A stretch of 63,345 nt of DNA from Alphaproteobacteria bacterium. Its GTDB lineage: Bacteria; Pseudomonadota; Alphaproteobacteria; TMED109. Numbering within the stretch: position 1 is the first letter of the stretch; each line of letters starts with the position of its first letter. This document shows, piece by piece, positions 7,895-15,647 of this stretch. A program made the position numbers and the translations under genes. Under the pieces are notes generated by a model. That model saw only the letters and a list, made by a program, of their open reading frames with translations. It searched no databases and was not told where the DNA came from. The DNA is taken from positions 1 to 63,345 of the forward strand of contig JAJDYI010000048.1 of NCBI GenBank assembly GCA_022825235.1. Reading direction: 5' to 3'.

Positions 7895-9298
7895 GTGGCG
7901 GTGCGTTCCTTCGGGCGGCGACCCAGGCCGGTCGCTTCTTCGCATACCCCGGCCGCCAACGGGGCGGGCGATCCTGCGCCGGTGGAGGCCCCGGCGCCTG
8001 CCGCTCCGGTGCAGCGCTTGGCCCCGGCGGGCGGCACGATTGCCGAGATCGTCGCCCGGATCCACCCGATTATCGTCAAGTCGCTGGACATGGCCAAGGT
8101 CGCGGCGCTCGACAACGAACGGCTGGCCGGCCAGCTCCTGTCGTTCCTCAACACCGAGGAAGCCGGAGTGCCGAACCTCGGTCCGCTCGACCGGCAGCAG
8201 GTGGTCACCCAGCTCGTCTACGACATCAAGGGTCTCGGGCCGATCGAGCCCCTGCTGCACGACCCCTCGATTTCCGACATCCTGATCAATGGTACGGGGT
8301 CGGTCTACATCGAGCGGCGAGGCCAGCTCGAGCAGGTGGACGTCCGGTTCCGCGACCGCCAGCATCTCCTCCACATCGCCCAGCGGATTGCCGGGCGGGT
8401 CGGGCGGCGCGTCGACGAGTCGAGTCCGATGGTCGACGCCCGCCTCGCCGACGGCTCGCGCGTGAACATCATCATTCCGCCACTCGCCATCGACGGCGCT
8501 GCGATCTCGATCCGCCGGTTCGTGATGCGCGGCGCGAGCCTCGACCAGATGGCCGAACAGGGCGTGCTGTCGCAGGCGATGGCGACCCTGTTCCGCATCG
8601 GCGTCAAGGCGCGGATCAACACCCTGATCAGCGGCGGGACCGGGGCGGGCAAGACGACCTTCCTGAACACGCTCTCGCGCGAGATCGACGACGGCGAACG
8701 CCTCGTGACCATCGAGGACGCGGCCGAGCTGCAGCTCCAGCAGCCGCACGTGATCCGCCTCGAAACGCGCACGATGAGCGCGGAAGGCACCGGCCAGGTG
8801 ACGATGCGGGACCTTCTCGTGAACCCGCTCCGGATGCGCCCGGATCGGATCATCATCGGCGAGGTACGCGGCGGCGAGGCGATCGAGATGCTCCAGGCCA
8901 TGAACACCGGCCACCCCGGGTCGATGTGCACGCTGCACGCCAACACCCCGCGCGATGCCCTGACCAGGCTGGAGAACATGCTGATGGTGGGCGGTGGCGA
9001 GATTCCCCTGCCGGCGCTCCGGCGCCAGATCGCCTCGGCGATCGACGTGGTCGTCCAGGTGGCCCGCCTGCGCTCGGGCCACCGCTGCGTGACCAGCGTG
9101 ACGAACGTGGTCGGTATCGAAAACGACATCGTCACCACCGAGGAGATCTGGCGGCGACGGCCTGGCGACGGCGAACATGTCTTCGAGACGTCCGGCCGTC
9201 AACCGTCGTGGATGCCGGCGGTCGAGGCGGCCAACCTGCGCGACCCGCTGCTGGCCGCGCTACAGGCGGATCCGCGCATCGGGGAGACGGAGGGATGA
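7895..9298 (+). CDS. cpaF: CpaF/TadA pilus assembly ATPase
   Basis: 467 residues from a GTG at 7895, chosen because GGGAGG lies 8 bases upstream; the frame is open further back but overlaps cpaE. This is a secretion-superfamily (VirB11/GspE) hexameric ATPase. It has Walker A Gly-Gly-Thr-Gly-Ala-Gly-Lys-Thr-Thr (Lys253), an Asp box with Thr-Ile-Glu-Asp-Ala-Ala-Glu-Leu, Walker B-like Arg-Ile-Ile-Ile-Gly-Glu-Val-Arg-Gly, and the His box Asn-Thr-Gly-His-Pro-Gly-Ser. An N-terminal Pro/Ala-rich stretch precedes the conserved all-alpha domain. It powers Flp polymerisation from the cytoplasm. Confidence 0.95.
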   Translation: MAVRSFGRRPRPVASSHTPAANGAGDPAPVEAPAPAAPVQRLAPAGGTIAEIVARIHPIIVKSLDMAKVAALDNERLAGQLLSFLNTEEAGVPNLGPLDRQQVVTQLVYDIKGLGPIEPLLHDPSISDILINGTGSVYIERRGQLEQVDVRFRDRQHLLHIAQRIAGRVGRRVDESSPMVDARLADGSRVNIIIPPLAIDGAAISIRRFVMRGASLDQMAEQGVLSQAMATLFRIGVKARINTLISGGTGAGKTTFLNTLSREIDDGERLVTIEDAAELQLQQPHVIRLETRTMSAEGTGQVTMRDLLVNPLRMRPDRIIIGEVRGGEAIEMLQAMNTGHPGSMCTLHANTPRDALTRLENMLMVGGGEIPLPALRRQIASAIDVVVQVARLRSGHRCVTSVTNVVGIENDIVTTEEIWRRRPGDGEHVFETSGRQPSWMPAVEAANLRDPLLAALQADPRIGETEG

Positions 9299-10260
9299 GC
9301 CCGCTCGCGCTCGCGCTGCTGGCCGCGGGCGGCACCGGGCTGCTCGGGATCGCCATGCTCGCCCTGTTCCGCCGCCGCCGCGAGCAGGAGGTCCGGCGGC
9401 GCCTCCGGCGAACGGCGGTGGAGTTGAGCGGCGATGGCGCGGCCGAAGAGACGGCGGCCACCGAGGATATCTTCCGCCCCACCGAGGGCCGTTCGCGGGC
9501 GGCCTGGCTGTGGCGGTTCATCGAGGCCCGCTACCCGTTGCTCAGTGCGCGGCGGGTGCTGCCGCGGGCGGGCGGGGTCGGCATTGCCGGCGCAGGCGCC
9601 GCCTGGTTTGCCATGTGGTTCCTAAAGATCCCGGCAGGCTGGTGGACAATCGCGCTAGTCGTGCTCGGCGGCGCGGGTGCCACCTGGTACGCGCTGTCCT
9701 GGATCCATGCACGTCTGCAGGCGGAGTTCACGCGCCAGTTCCCCGAGGCCATCGACCAGATCGTGCGGCTGTCGGGCGCAGGCGTGCCGGCCCTGGAGGC
9801 CATTTCCGTCGTCGCCGAAGATGCGCGTCCGCCGGTCGAGCCGATCCTGCGCGACGTCTGCGATGGGCTGCTCGCCGGGCTTGACGCCGACACCGCCCTC
9901 CGCGCCGTCTCCGCGCGCCTGCGGCTCGCCGAGTTCACCCTGTTCGCCGCCGTGATCCGCCTGCAGCGGCGCTCGGGCGGCGGGGTCTCGAGCGCGTTCT
10001 CGAATCTCTCCCGCACGCTCCGGGACCGGCGCGCCACCGCCCTCAAGGCACACTCCTCGACTGCCCAGACCCGCCTGACGCTCCTGGTGCTCACCATGCT
10101 CCCGGTAGTGGTCCTGCTGGCCCAGAAGTACGTGGCGCCGGAATCCGTCGACGTGCTGTTCGGGACCGACGACGGGACGATGCTGCTGCGCTGGGGGGCC
10201 GGCCTCATCGTGGCCGGGATCCTCGGCGCGCGAGCCATCGCCGCCCGCGGCGAGCGATAG
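9295..10260 (+). CDS. tadB: TadB, inner-membrane pilus platform protein
   Basis: 321 residues. It starts at an ATG that overlaps the cpaF stop (ATGA), with GGAGG just upstream. The order is an N-terminal membrane helix, a basic stretch, two more helices around residues 100-150, then a T2SSF domain (Phe-Pro-Glu-Ala-Ile-Asp-Gln-Ile-Val near 150, Arg-Ser-Gly-Gly-Gly-Val-Ser near 226) and two C-terminal helices. TadB and TadC form the membrane base on which CpaF acts. Coupled translation with cpaF fits a fixed stoichiometry. Confidence 0.9.
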   Translation: MSPLALALLAAGGTGLLGIAMLALFRRRREQEVRRRLRRTAVELSGDGAAEETAATEDIFRPTEGRSRAAWLWRFIEARYPLLSARRVLPRAGGVGIAGAGAAWFAMWFLKIPAGWWTIALVVLGGAGATWYALSWIHARLQAEFTRQFPEAIDQIVRLSGAGVPALEAISVVAEDARPPVEPILRDVCDGLLAGLDADTALRAVSARLRLAEFTLFAAVIRLQRRSGGGVSSAFSNLSRTLRDRRATALKAHSSTAQTRLTLLVLTMLPVVVLLAQKYVAPESVDVLFGTDDGTMLLRWGAGLIVAGILGARAIAARGER

Positions 10261-10275
10261 CGAGGGGCGGTCGCG

Positions 10276-11250
10276 ATGCCGGATCCCCTGAGCCTTGTCG
10301 CCGCCCTGTTCGCGGGCGGCGCCGTCGTCCTCGTGCTGGCGCCGCTCATCTTTCGCGAGACGCAGCGCGCGCGCGCGATCGACCGGCGCCTCGCGACCGT
10401 TCGGGAGCAGGCGTTGCAGGCGGGCGCCCCTTCGCTCGACCGGCTCGACCGAACGGCGGGCAACCCGCTCCGGTCGCTCGGCGCCGCGATCCTTCGAATG
10501 GGCTCGATCCTCGTGCCGGTGGGGGCCGCCGAGCGCGAGAAGCTCGCGCGGATCCTGCGGCAGGGCGGCTTCCTGCAGCCGGAGGCACTCTCCTACTTCC
10601 TGTCGGCCAAGCTCGCGAGCGCCGTCGCCTTCGGCGCCGGGGCCGGCCTGATGGCCGCCAACTCCGCAATGCTCAGCCAGTACGGCGTCCTCGTCGCGAT
10701 GGCGGCGCTCGCGGGACTCGTGGTCGGCGGGATCGTCCCGGAATATGGACTGCGCACGCTGGTCTCCCGGCGCGCGCGACGGATCACCGCCGTTCTCCCC
10801 GACGCCCTCGACATGCTGGTGATGTGCCTCGAGGCCGGCCTCACCGTAGAGCGCGCGATCATGACGGTGAGCGAGGAGCTCAGGCCGATCGAGCGTAGCC
10901 TCGCCGGCGAGTTCCGGCAGATCGAAGCGGAACTCCGGCTCAGCGCCGACCGGCGCGCGGCACTCGGCGAGTACTACCGCCGCACCGAGATCGACGGGCT
11001 GCGTGATCTGGCGATGGCGCTCATCCAGAGCGAGCGGTACGGCACCCCGATGTCACAGTCGATGCGGGCCATCGCCGCGGACGAACGGCTGCAGAAGGCG
11101 GCGCGGATCACGGCCCAGGCCGAGCGTCTCCCAGTGCTGATGACCCTGCCGATGCTCCTGCTCGTGATGCCGGGCACGTTCCTCCTGGTCGCGGGCCCGG
11201 CATTCCTGACCGCGACCCGGGCATTCGGCACGATCGGGGGCGGTGGGTGA
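10276..11250 (+). CDS. tadC: TadC, inner-membrane pilus platform protein
   Basis: 324 residues, 15 bases after tadB with a GAGGGG ribosome site. Membrane segments lie near the N-terminus, at about 115-155 and at the C-terminus. A T2SSF domain has Leu-Pro-Asp-Ala-Leu-Asp-Met-Leu-Val-Met-Cys-Leu-Glu-Ala-Gly at about 175-190 and a Ser-Glu-Arg-Tyr-Gly-Thr-Pro motif near 255, both typical of TadC/GspF. The stop overlaps the start of the cytochrome gene (GTGA). Confidence 0.9.
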   Translation: MPDPLSLVAALFAGGAVVLVLAPLIFRETQRARAIDRRLATVREQALQAGAPSLDRLDRTAGNPLRSLGAAILRMGSILVPVGAAEREKLARILRQGGFLQPEALSYFLSAKLASAVAFGAGAGLMAANSAMLSQYGVLVAMAALAGLVVGGIVPEYGLRTLVSRRARRITAVLPDALDMLVMCLEAGLTVERAIMTVSEELRPIERSLAGEFRQIEAELRLSADRRAALGEYYRRTEIDGLRDLAMALIQSERYGTPMSQSMRAIAADERLQKAARITAQAERLPVLMTLPMLLLVMPGTFLLVAGPAFLTATRAFGTIGGGG

Positions 11251-12230
11251 CGGTGCGCGCCCGCATGCCGCGGCGCCGGCCGTGGCGCCGTTCCCTGCTC
11301 GCGCTCGCGGCAGCGACCACGCTGACGGTGGCCGGGGCCGGCGCCCAGGAGCCGATCAAGCCGATTCCTGAGCAGATCGACGTGGACCCCGGCAAGGTGG
11401 AACTGGGCCGGGCCCTCTTCCACGACACCCGTCTCTCGAAGGACGGCACCATCTCCTGCGCGAGCTGCCACGACCTCGCGAGTGGCGGTGACGACGGGCG
11501 CCGGGTCTCGATCGGGGTCGACGGCAAGCTCGGGATGATCAACTCGCCGACGGTGTTCAACGCGGGCTTCAACTTCAAGCAGTTCTGGGACGGCCGCTCG
11601 GACACGCTCGAGGATCAGGCCGATGCGCCGATCCAGTCCGCCATCGAGATGGGAAGCATTTGGCCGGATGTCGTCGCCAAGCTCTACATGGATGAGGGCT
11701 ATCCCCAGCAGTTCGAGGCCATCTACCCGGACGGGATTACCCGCACCGCGATCAAGGACGCCATCGCCGAGTTCGTTCGGTCCCTGATCACGCCCAACGG
11801 CCGCTTCGATCGATGGCTCCGGGGCGACACCGCGGCCCTCACCCGGGAGGAGGAGCGCGGCTACCGGCTCTTCAAGCAATACGGCTGCGTCTCATGCCAC
11901 CAGGGCGTGAACGTCGGAGGGAACATGTTTCAGGTCTTCGGCGTGCTCAACGACTACTTCAGGCGGCGCGGCAACATCACCGACGCCGATCTCGGCCGCT
12001 ATGCCGTGACCGGCAACGAGGAGGACCGACATGCGTTCAAGGTACCGAGCCTGCGGATGGCGGCCATGACTGCTCCATACCTTCACGACGGCAGCGCGGC
12101 GACCCTGCGCGACGCCGTCGACGCCATGTTCGAGTTTCAATTGGGACGCGAAGCGCCCGAGCAGGACAAGGACGACATCGTCGCTTTCATCAAGACGCTG
12201 GCGGGCGAGTCCGAGGAGTTATCACCATGA
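11247..12230 (+). CDS. di-haem cytochrome c peroxidase / MauG-family protein
   Basis: 327 residues, GTG start overlapping the tadC stop. A basic N-terminus and hydrophobic stretch ending Ala-Gly-Ala-Gln looks like a Sec signal peptide. Two c-haem motifs are present: Cys-Ala-Ser-Cys-His at 71-75 and Cys-Val-Ser-Cys-His at 214-218. The order and flanking motifs (Phe-x-Asp-Gly-Arg, Thr-Ala-Pro-Tyr-Leu-His-Asp-Gly-Ser near 275) match bacterial CcpA/MauG. Such enzymes reduce hydrogen peroxide or oxidise protein side chains in the periplasm. Presence inside a tad operon, overlapping genes on both sides, is unusual. It may sense or detoxify peroxide for the kinase encoded next; that link is inference. 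Confidence 0.88.
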   Translation: MTVRARMPRRRPWRRSLLALAAATTLTVAGAGAQEPIKPIPEQIDVDPGKVELGRALFHDTRLSKDGTISCASCHDLASGGDDGRRVSIGVDGKLGMINSPTVFNAGFNFKQFWDGRSDTLEDQADAPIQSAIEMGSIWPDVVAKLYMDEGYPQQFEAIYPDGITRTAIKDAIAEFVRSLITPNGRFDRWLRGDTAALTREEERGYRLFKQYGCVSCHQGVNVGGNMFQVFGVLNDYFRRRGNITDADLGRYAVTGNEEDRHAFKVPSLRMAAMTAPYLHDGSAATLRDAVDAMFEFQLGREAPEQDKDDIVAFIKTLAGESEELSP

Positions 12231-13996
12231 GACCTAGCACAGTCATTTTCGGCGCTGCTGTCTCGGTCGCCCTGCTGATCGTGGCCGGCGTCCTCTACAG
12301 CCTCTCCGGCGACGGTAGCGGCGAGCATCACCGCAGGTCCGTCGATCTCGTCCGGCAAATCCAGCTGGCCTCCTCCGACTGGAGCGCGGAGATCACCCGC
12401 GTCAGGTCCAATCCGTTTGCGGACTTCGACACCCTTGCGGCTTTCATTCCGCAGATGGCGCGCCTCAAGCAGGATCTCACCGACGAGGCCCTGCGCATCC
12501 CCGACCTCCCGGACCGAATCACCGCGGACGTCCAGGCCTACCTCAACGCCATCGAAGCCAAGGAAGAGCGCATCGAGCGCTTCAAGACCGGCTATGCCGT
12601 GGTGCGCAATTCCTCACGCTACCTGCCGCTCGCGGCGACCAACGTGCTGCAGCTGGCGCAGGGGGCAAACGACCCTGTCCTCCGGCAGAGGATCTCGGGC
12701 CTGACCCGTGACATCAATCTCTTTCTCGCGACGCCAACGCCAACGACCGAAGCTCGGCTCAAGGACGAAATCGAGCGACTGAGAGGGGACAGCGTCGCGT
12801 ATACCCCCGATCTTGCCAACGCGCTCGCGAATCTCCTGGCCCACGCGGACGTCCTAGTCTCCCGACAGGGACCTACCGAAGAACTCTTCCGGCTCGCGAC
12901 GTCCGACGAGATCGCCGACCTCACCGATAACCTCGTTCGGAGCCTCGAGTTCGAGCGCAGCCGCGCGGATCTCGCGACCACGCGTTACCAGCAGGGCGTC
13001 CTGGTCGTCATCGGCGTCCTCATCGTGTTCTGGGCCCTGCTTGCGCTTCAGCAGCGCTTCCGGAGTTCCCGGGCGGCCGCGACCGCGGGTCAGCAAGAGC
13101 CATCCGTTGCCGCAGCACCGGCTCGCGCGCAACCCAGCCTGGTGGCACCGGCGGAACAGGCATTGGGCGCGGCTGAGCCCACGCCGCCCCCCCGCTCGCC
13201 GCCGACTGCCCGAGACAGGGAGCCTTCTCCCTCGGCCGTTCGAGCAGCGGAGCCCGCGCTGCTGCACGGGTTCGTCGTACAGTGCATTGCCGGCACGCTG
13301 GCTACGTCGACCGACGAGATCGTCGGTCGCATGGAATTCCTCGGGCGGACACAGCTGAAGATCCACGAAGCCCTGGAGACCGGCGACGCTGGCGCCATGT
13401 TCGCCGATGGCGCCAATCTCAAGGAGGAGATCGATTCGATTGCGGCGATTGCCCAGAACGTCCGCCAGAAGATGAACGGCTTCGCCGATCTTGCAAAGCG
13501 GCTCGAATCCGTCACGACCGCAACACCGACCGCCCGCGCCGCCCGCAGCATGATCAGCGTCAACACCTGCATCGAAGACGTCATCGCGGCAACCGGCGCG
13601 GAACGCCGGGCAAGCATCGTCAAGAGCCTGGGCGACATCCCCGAGATCTTCGCATCGGAGGGTGAGTTCCGTCTGCTCCTGGCAGAGGTCATCGAGAACT
13701 CCCTGCTCGCCGTGCAGGACCTTGCCGATCGCCAGGGGATCGTCAAGATCGAAACCGCGCAGAAGAACGGCGACATCCTGGTCACGGTCATCGACAACGG
13801 CGCGGGTATCGCGCCGGAAATGCGCATGCAGATCTTCAAGCCGTTCTTCACGTCGAGGGAAGACGCCATCGGGATCGGGCTGACGCTGGCTGGCCACCTG
13901 GCCAAGCAGTACGAGGGCGTGATTAAGATCAACTCGCTCCTTGGCCAGGGAACCGTCGCCCGCATCACGCTTCCCGCCAGCATCGCAGGACCCTGA
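12227..13996 (+). CDS. membrane sensor histidine kinase-like protein
   Basis: 589 residues from an ATG overlapping the peroxidase stop (ATGA). Membrane helices at about 6-26 and 257-275 bracket an all-helical periplasmic domain that resembles the DAHL type. A Pro/Ala-rich linker follows, then a helical segment without a clear H-box, then a GHKL ATPase: N-box Glu-Val-Ile-Glu-Asn-Ser, G1 Asp-Asn-Gly-Ala-Gly-Ile, F-box Phe-Lys-Pro-Phe-Phe-Thr-Ser, G2 Gly-Ile-Gly-Leu. It could autophosphorylate on a divergent His or act as a non-canonical kinase. No response regulator is adjacent, but both CpaE proteins carry receiver-like domains. Confidence 0.75.
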   Translation: MRPSTVIFGAAVSVALLIVAGVLYSLSGDGSGEHHRRSVDLVRQIQLASSDWSAEITRVRSNPFADFDTLAAFIPQMARLKQDLTDEALRIPDLPDRITADVQAYLNAIEAKEERIERFKTGYAVVRNSSRYLPLAATNVLQLAQGANDPVLRQRISGLTRDINLFLATPTPTTEARLKDEIERLRGDSVAYTPDLANALANLLAHADVLVSRQGPTEELFRLATSDEIADLTDNLVRSLEFERSRADLATTRYQQGVLVVIGVLIVFWALLALQQRFRSSRAAATAGQQEPSVAAAPARAQPSLVAPAEQALGAAEPTPPPRSPPTARDREPSPSAVRAAEPALLHGFVVQCIAGTLATSTDEIVGRMEFLGRTQLKIHEALETGDAGAMFADGANLKEEIDSIAAIAQNVRQKMNGFADLAKRLESVTTATPTARAARSMISVNTCIEDVIAATGAERRASIVKSLGDIPEIFASEGEFRLLLAEVIENSLLAVQDLADRQGIVKIETAQKNGDILVTVIDNGAGIAPEMRMQIFKPFFTSREDAIGIGLTLAGHLAKQYEGVIKINSLLGQGTVARITLPASIAGP

Positions 13997-14055
13997 GTGT
14001 CGGCGCCGTAACGGGCGTCTGACTGCGCCCGCCACAAGAAACGGAGACGGGATTC

Positions 14056-14532
14056 GTGGATGGTACCGGGTGGGTCGCAGGCCTCGCGCTATGGGCAGCC
14101 TGCGCGGCGTTTGGCGCCGCCGTGGTCACCGACCTCCGTCATCGCGTGGTGCCGAATGCGATTCCGCTCATCCTCCTCGCTCTCTTTGCGCTCCTTGTGC
14201 TCATCGGCGAGGTTCCCCCGCCGGGATCGTGGTGGGCACACATTGCGATCGGCGCGGCATTCCTCTTCGCAGGGTTTGGCCTGTACCTGACCGGAAGGTT
14301 CGGTGCGGGGGACGCAAAACTGATGGCTGCGGCCGGACTTTGGGTCGGGCCGGGGGAACTCAGCACGTTCCTGCTCAGCCTGGCCGCGGGCGCGTTCGCC
14401 CTGAGCCTGGTCGCCCTGTTGCCGTTCGACACCACGCGGCGCTGGCGAACGGAACTCCCCTTCGCGGTCGCGATTGTGCCGGCCGTGGCAGCGGTCCTCG
14501 TTCCGCGCACGCTGGCGCACTGGTACCCGTAG
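14056..14532 (+). CDS. cpaA: CpaA/TadV prepilin peptidase (A24 family)
   Basis: 158 residues from GTG, with GGAGACGGG upstream. It is a multi-pass membrane protein. The two catalytic aspartates of type IV prepilin peptidases are visible: Asp in Val-Val-Thr-Asp-Leu-Arg-His-Arg-Val-Val-Pro-Asn near residue 25, and Asp in Gly-Ala-Gly-Asp-Ala-Lys-Leu near 89. The length matches the short TadV class, which lacks the methylase domain. It cleaves the leaders of Flp and the TadE-like pilins. Confidence 0.92.
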   Translation: MDGTGWVAGLALWAACAAFGAAVVTDLRHRVVPNAIPLILLALFALLVLIGEVPPPGSWWAHIAIGAAFLFAGFGLYLTGRFGAGDAKLMAAAGLWVGPGELSTFLLSLAAGAFALSLVALLPFDTTRRWRTELPFAVAIVPAVAAVLVPRTLAHWYP

Positions 14533-14575
14533 CCGCTATCGTAACCAGCGGCGCTACGCCTGGAGGAGCCTAGCA

Positions 14576-15634
14576 ATGCGACGATTTCGCATGGTCATCA
14601 TCATGGTCATGCTGGCCGTCGTGCCCCTGGGTGTCGGCCTCGTCGTCTACTCGTGGACGCCGGGCGAGGTGGTCACCGTGGAACCAAGCACACCGCCGGC
14701 CCCCCCGCCGCCACCACCCGAGACGCGCACGGTTCTCGCAGCCGCGCGCGACCTGCCGCTCGGGACACTGCTGCGGGAGGAGGATCTGGCAGAGATCGAG
14801 GTCGTGGCCGATGCTGTCCGGCGCGGGTATGTGGTCGTGGAGGATCCGACGGCGGCCTATGCCGTGCGTGGCCACGCCGTGCGCGAGGCCATCGGCGCCG
14901 GCGCACCGCTTTCCTGGTCGGCCGTCGTGGGCCCCGGACAGCGAGGGTTCCTCGCGGCGGTGCTGCGGCCCGGCACCCGGGCAGTGACCATCTCGCTGGG
15001 ACCGGCCGCCAGTCACGCCGGGCTGATCGATCCGGGCGATCGCGTGGATGTGATCCTGACGGCGGCACTCCGTCTCGAGAACGACACCCAAGGCGTCTTC
15101 ACCCGCACCATCCTTGAAGGCGTGCGCGTGGTGGCTATCGACCGCTTTGTCGAACGGAGCGCCGAATCTCTTGAGCGCGGGGGCGCCGTCGAACGCACCG
15201 AAATCGTTACAGCCACCCTTGAAGTCTCCCCGGCCCAAGCCAGCCGGCTCGCGCACGGCCAGCAAGAAGGCCGACTCTCGCTGGCGGTCCGCGCGCTGGC
15301 GGGCGCCGGCCCGGAGCACCCCACAGAAGCTGTCGATCTCCCGCAGCTAATGTCGCTGCCGACAGCGGACACCGAACCTGAACCGGAAGAGGAAATCATC
15401 CTGGAAGAGGTGACTGAACCGGATGACGACATCGGAACGTCAACCGTGAAGTCGGTTCGCGTCATTCGCGGCAGAGAGGTGTCCGAGGAGTATTTTCCCG
15501 AACCCGACGGACTCCTGCCCGCGGGCACCGAGATAGATACCGAGACGGGCGCCGACGCCGCGTCCGCCCCGAAGGTGCGGTTCGAGCCAAGCGAACCCAA
15601 CTCGCTGACCGACACGGAAAGTGTGGTCCGGTAG
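14576..15634 (+). CDS. cpaB: CpaB/RcpC pilus assembly protein
   Basis: 352 residues from the ATG at 14576, preceded by GGAGGAG. A membrane anchor at about 6-26 is followed by a Pro-rich linker and a SAF domain (Ala-Ala-Arg-Asp-Leu-Pro-Leu-Gly-Thr-Leu-Leu, about 56-130). The RcpC/CpaB core follows, with Gly-Thr-Arg-Ala-Val-Thr-Ile-Ser-Leu and Gly-Asp-Arg-Val-Asp-Val-Ile-Leu-Thr near 165. The C-terminal 90 residues are strongly acidic, which is longer than usual. CpaB works with the outer-membrane secretin, which is not seen in this window. Confidence 0.92.
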   Translation: MRRFRMVIIMVMLAVVPLGVGLVVYSWTPGEVVTVEPSTPPAPPPPPPETRTVLAAARDLPLGTLLREEDLAEIEVVADAVRRGYVVVEDPTAAYAVRGHAVREAIGAGAPLSWSAVVGPGQRGFLAAVLRPGTRAVTISLGPAASHAGLIDPGDRVDVILTAALRLENDTQGVFTRTILEGVRVVAIDRFVERSAESLERGGAVERTEIVTATLEVSPAQASRLAHGQQEGRLSLAVRALAGAGPEHPTEAVDLPQLMSLPTADTEPEPEEEIILEEVTEPDDDIGTSTVKSVRVIRGREVSEEYFPEPDGLLPAGTEIDTETGADAASAPKVRFEPSEPNSLTDTESVVR

Positions 15635-15647
15635 CCGGAGGCACAAC

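Noticed and set aside
7532-9202. 556-codon open frame on the minus strand
   Set aside because: It lies opposite cpaE and cpaF, has Arg/His/Asp-rich composition and no domain, and is the usual antisense shadow of high-GC coding DNA.
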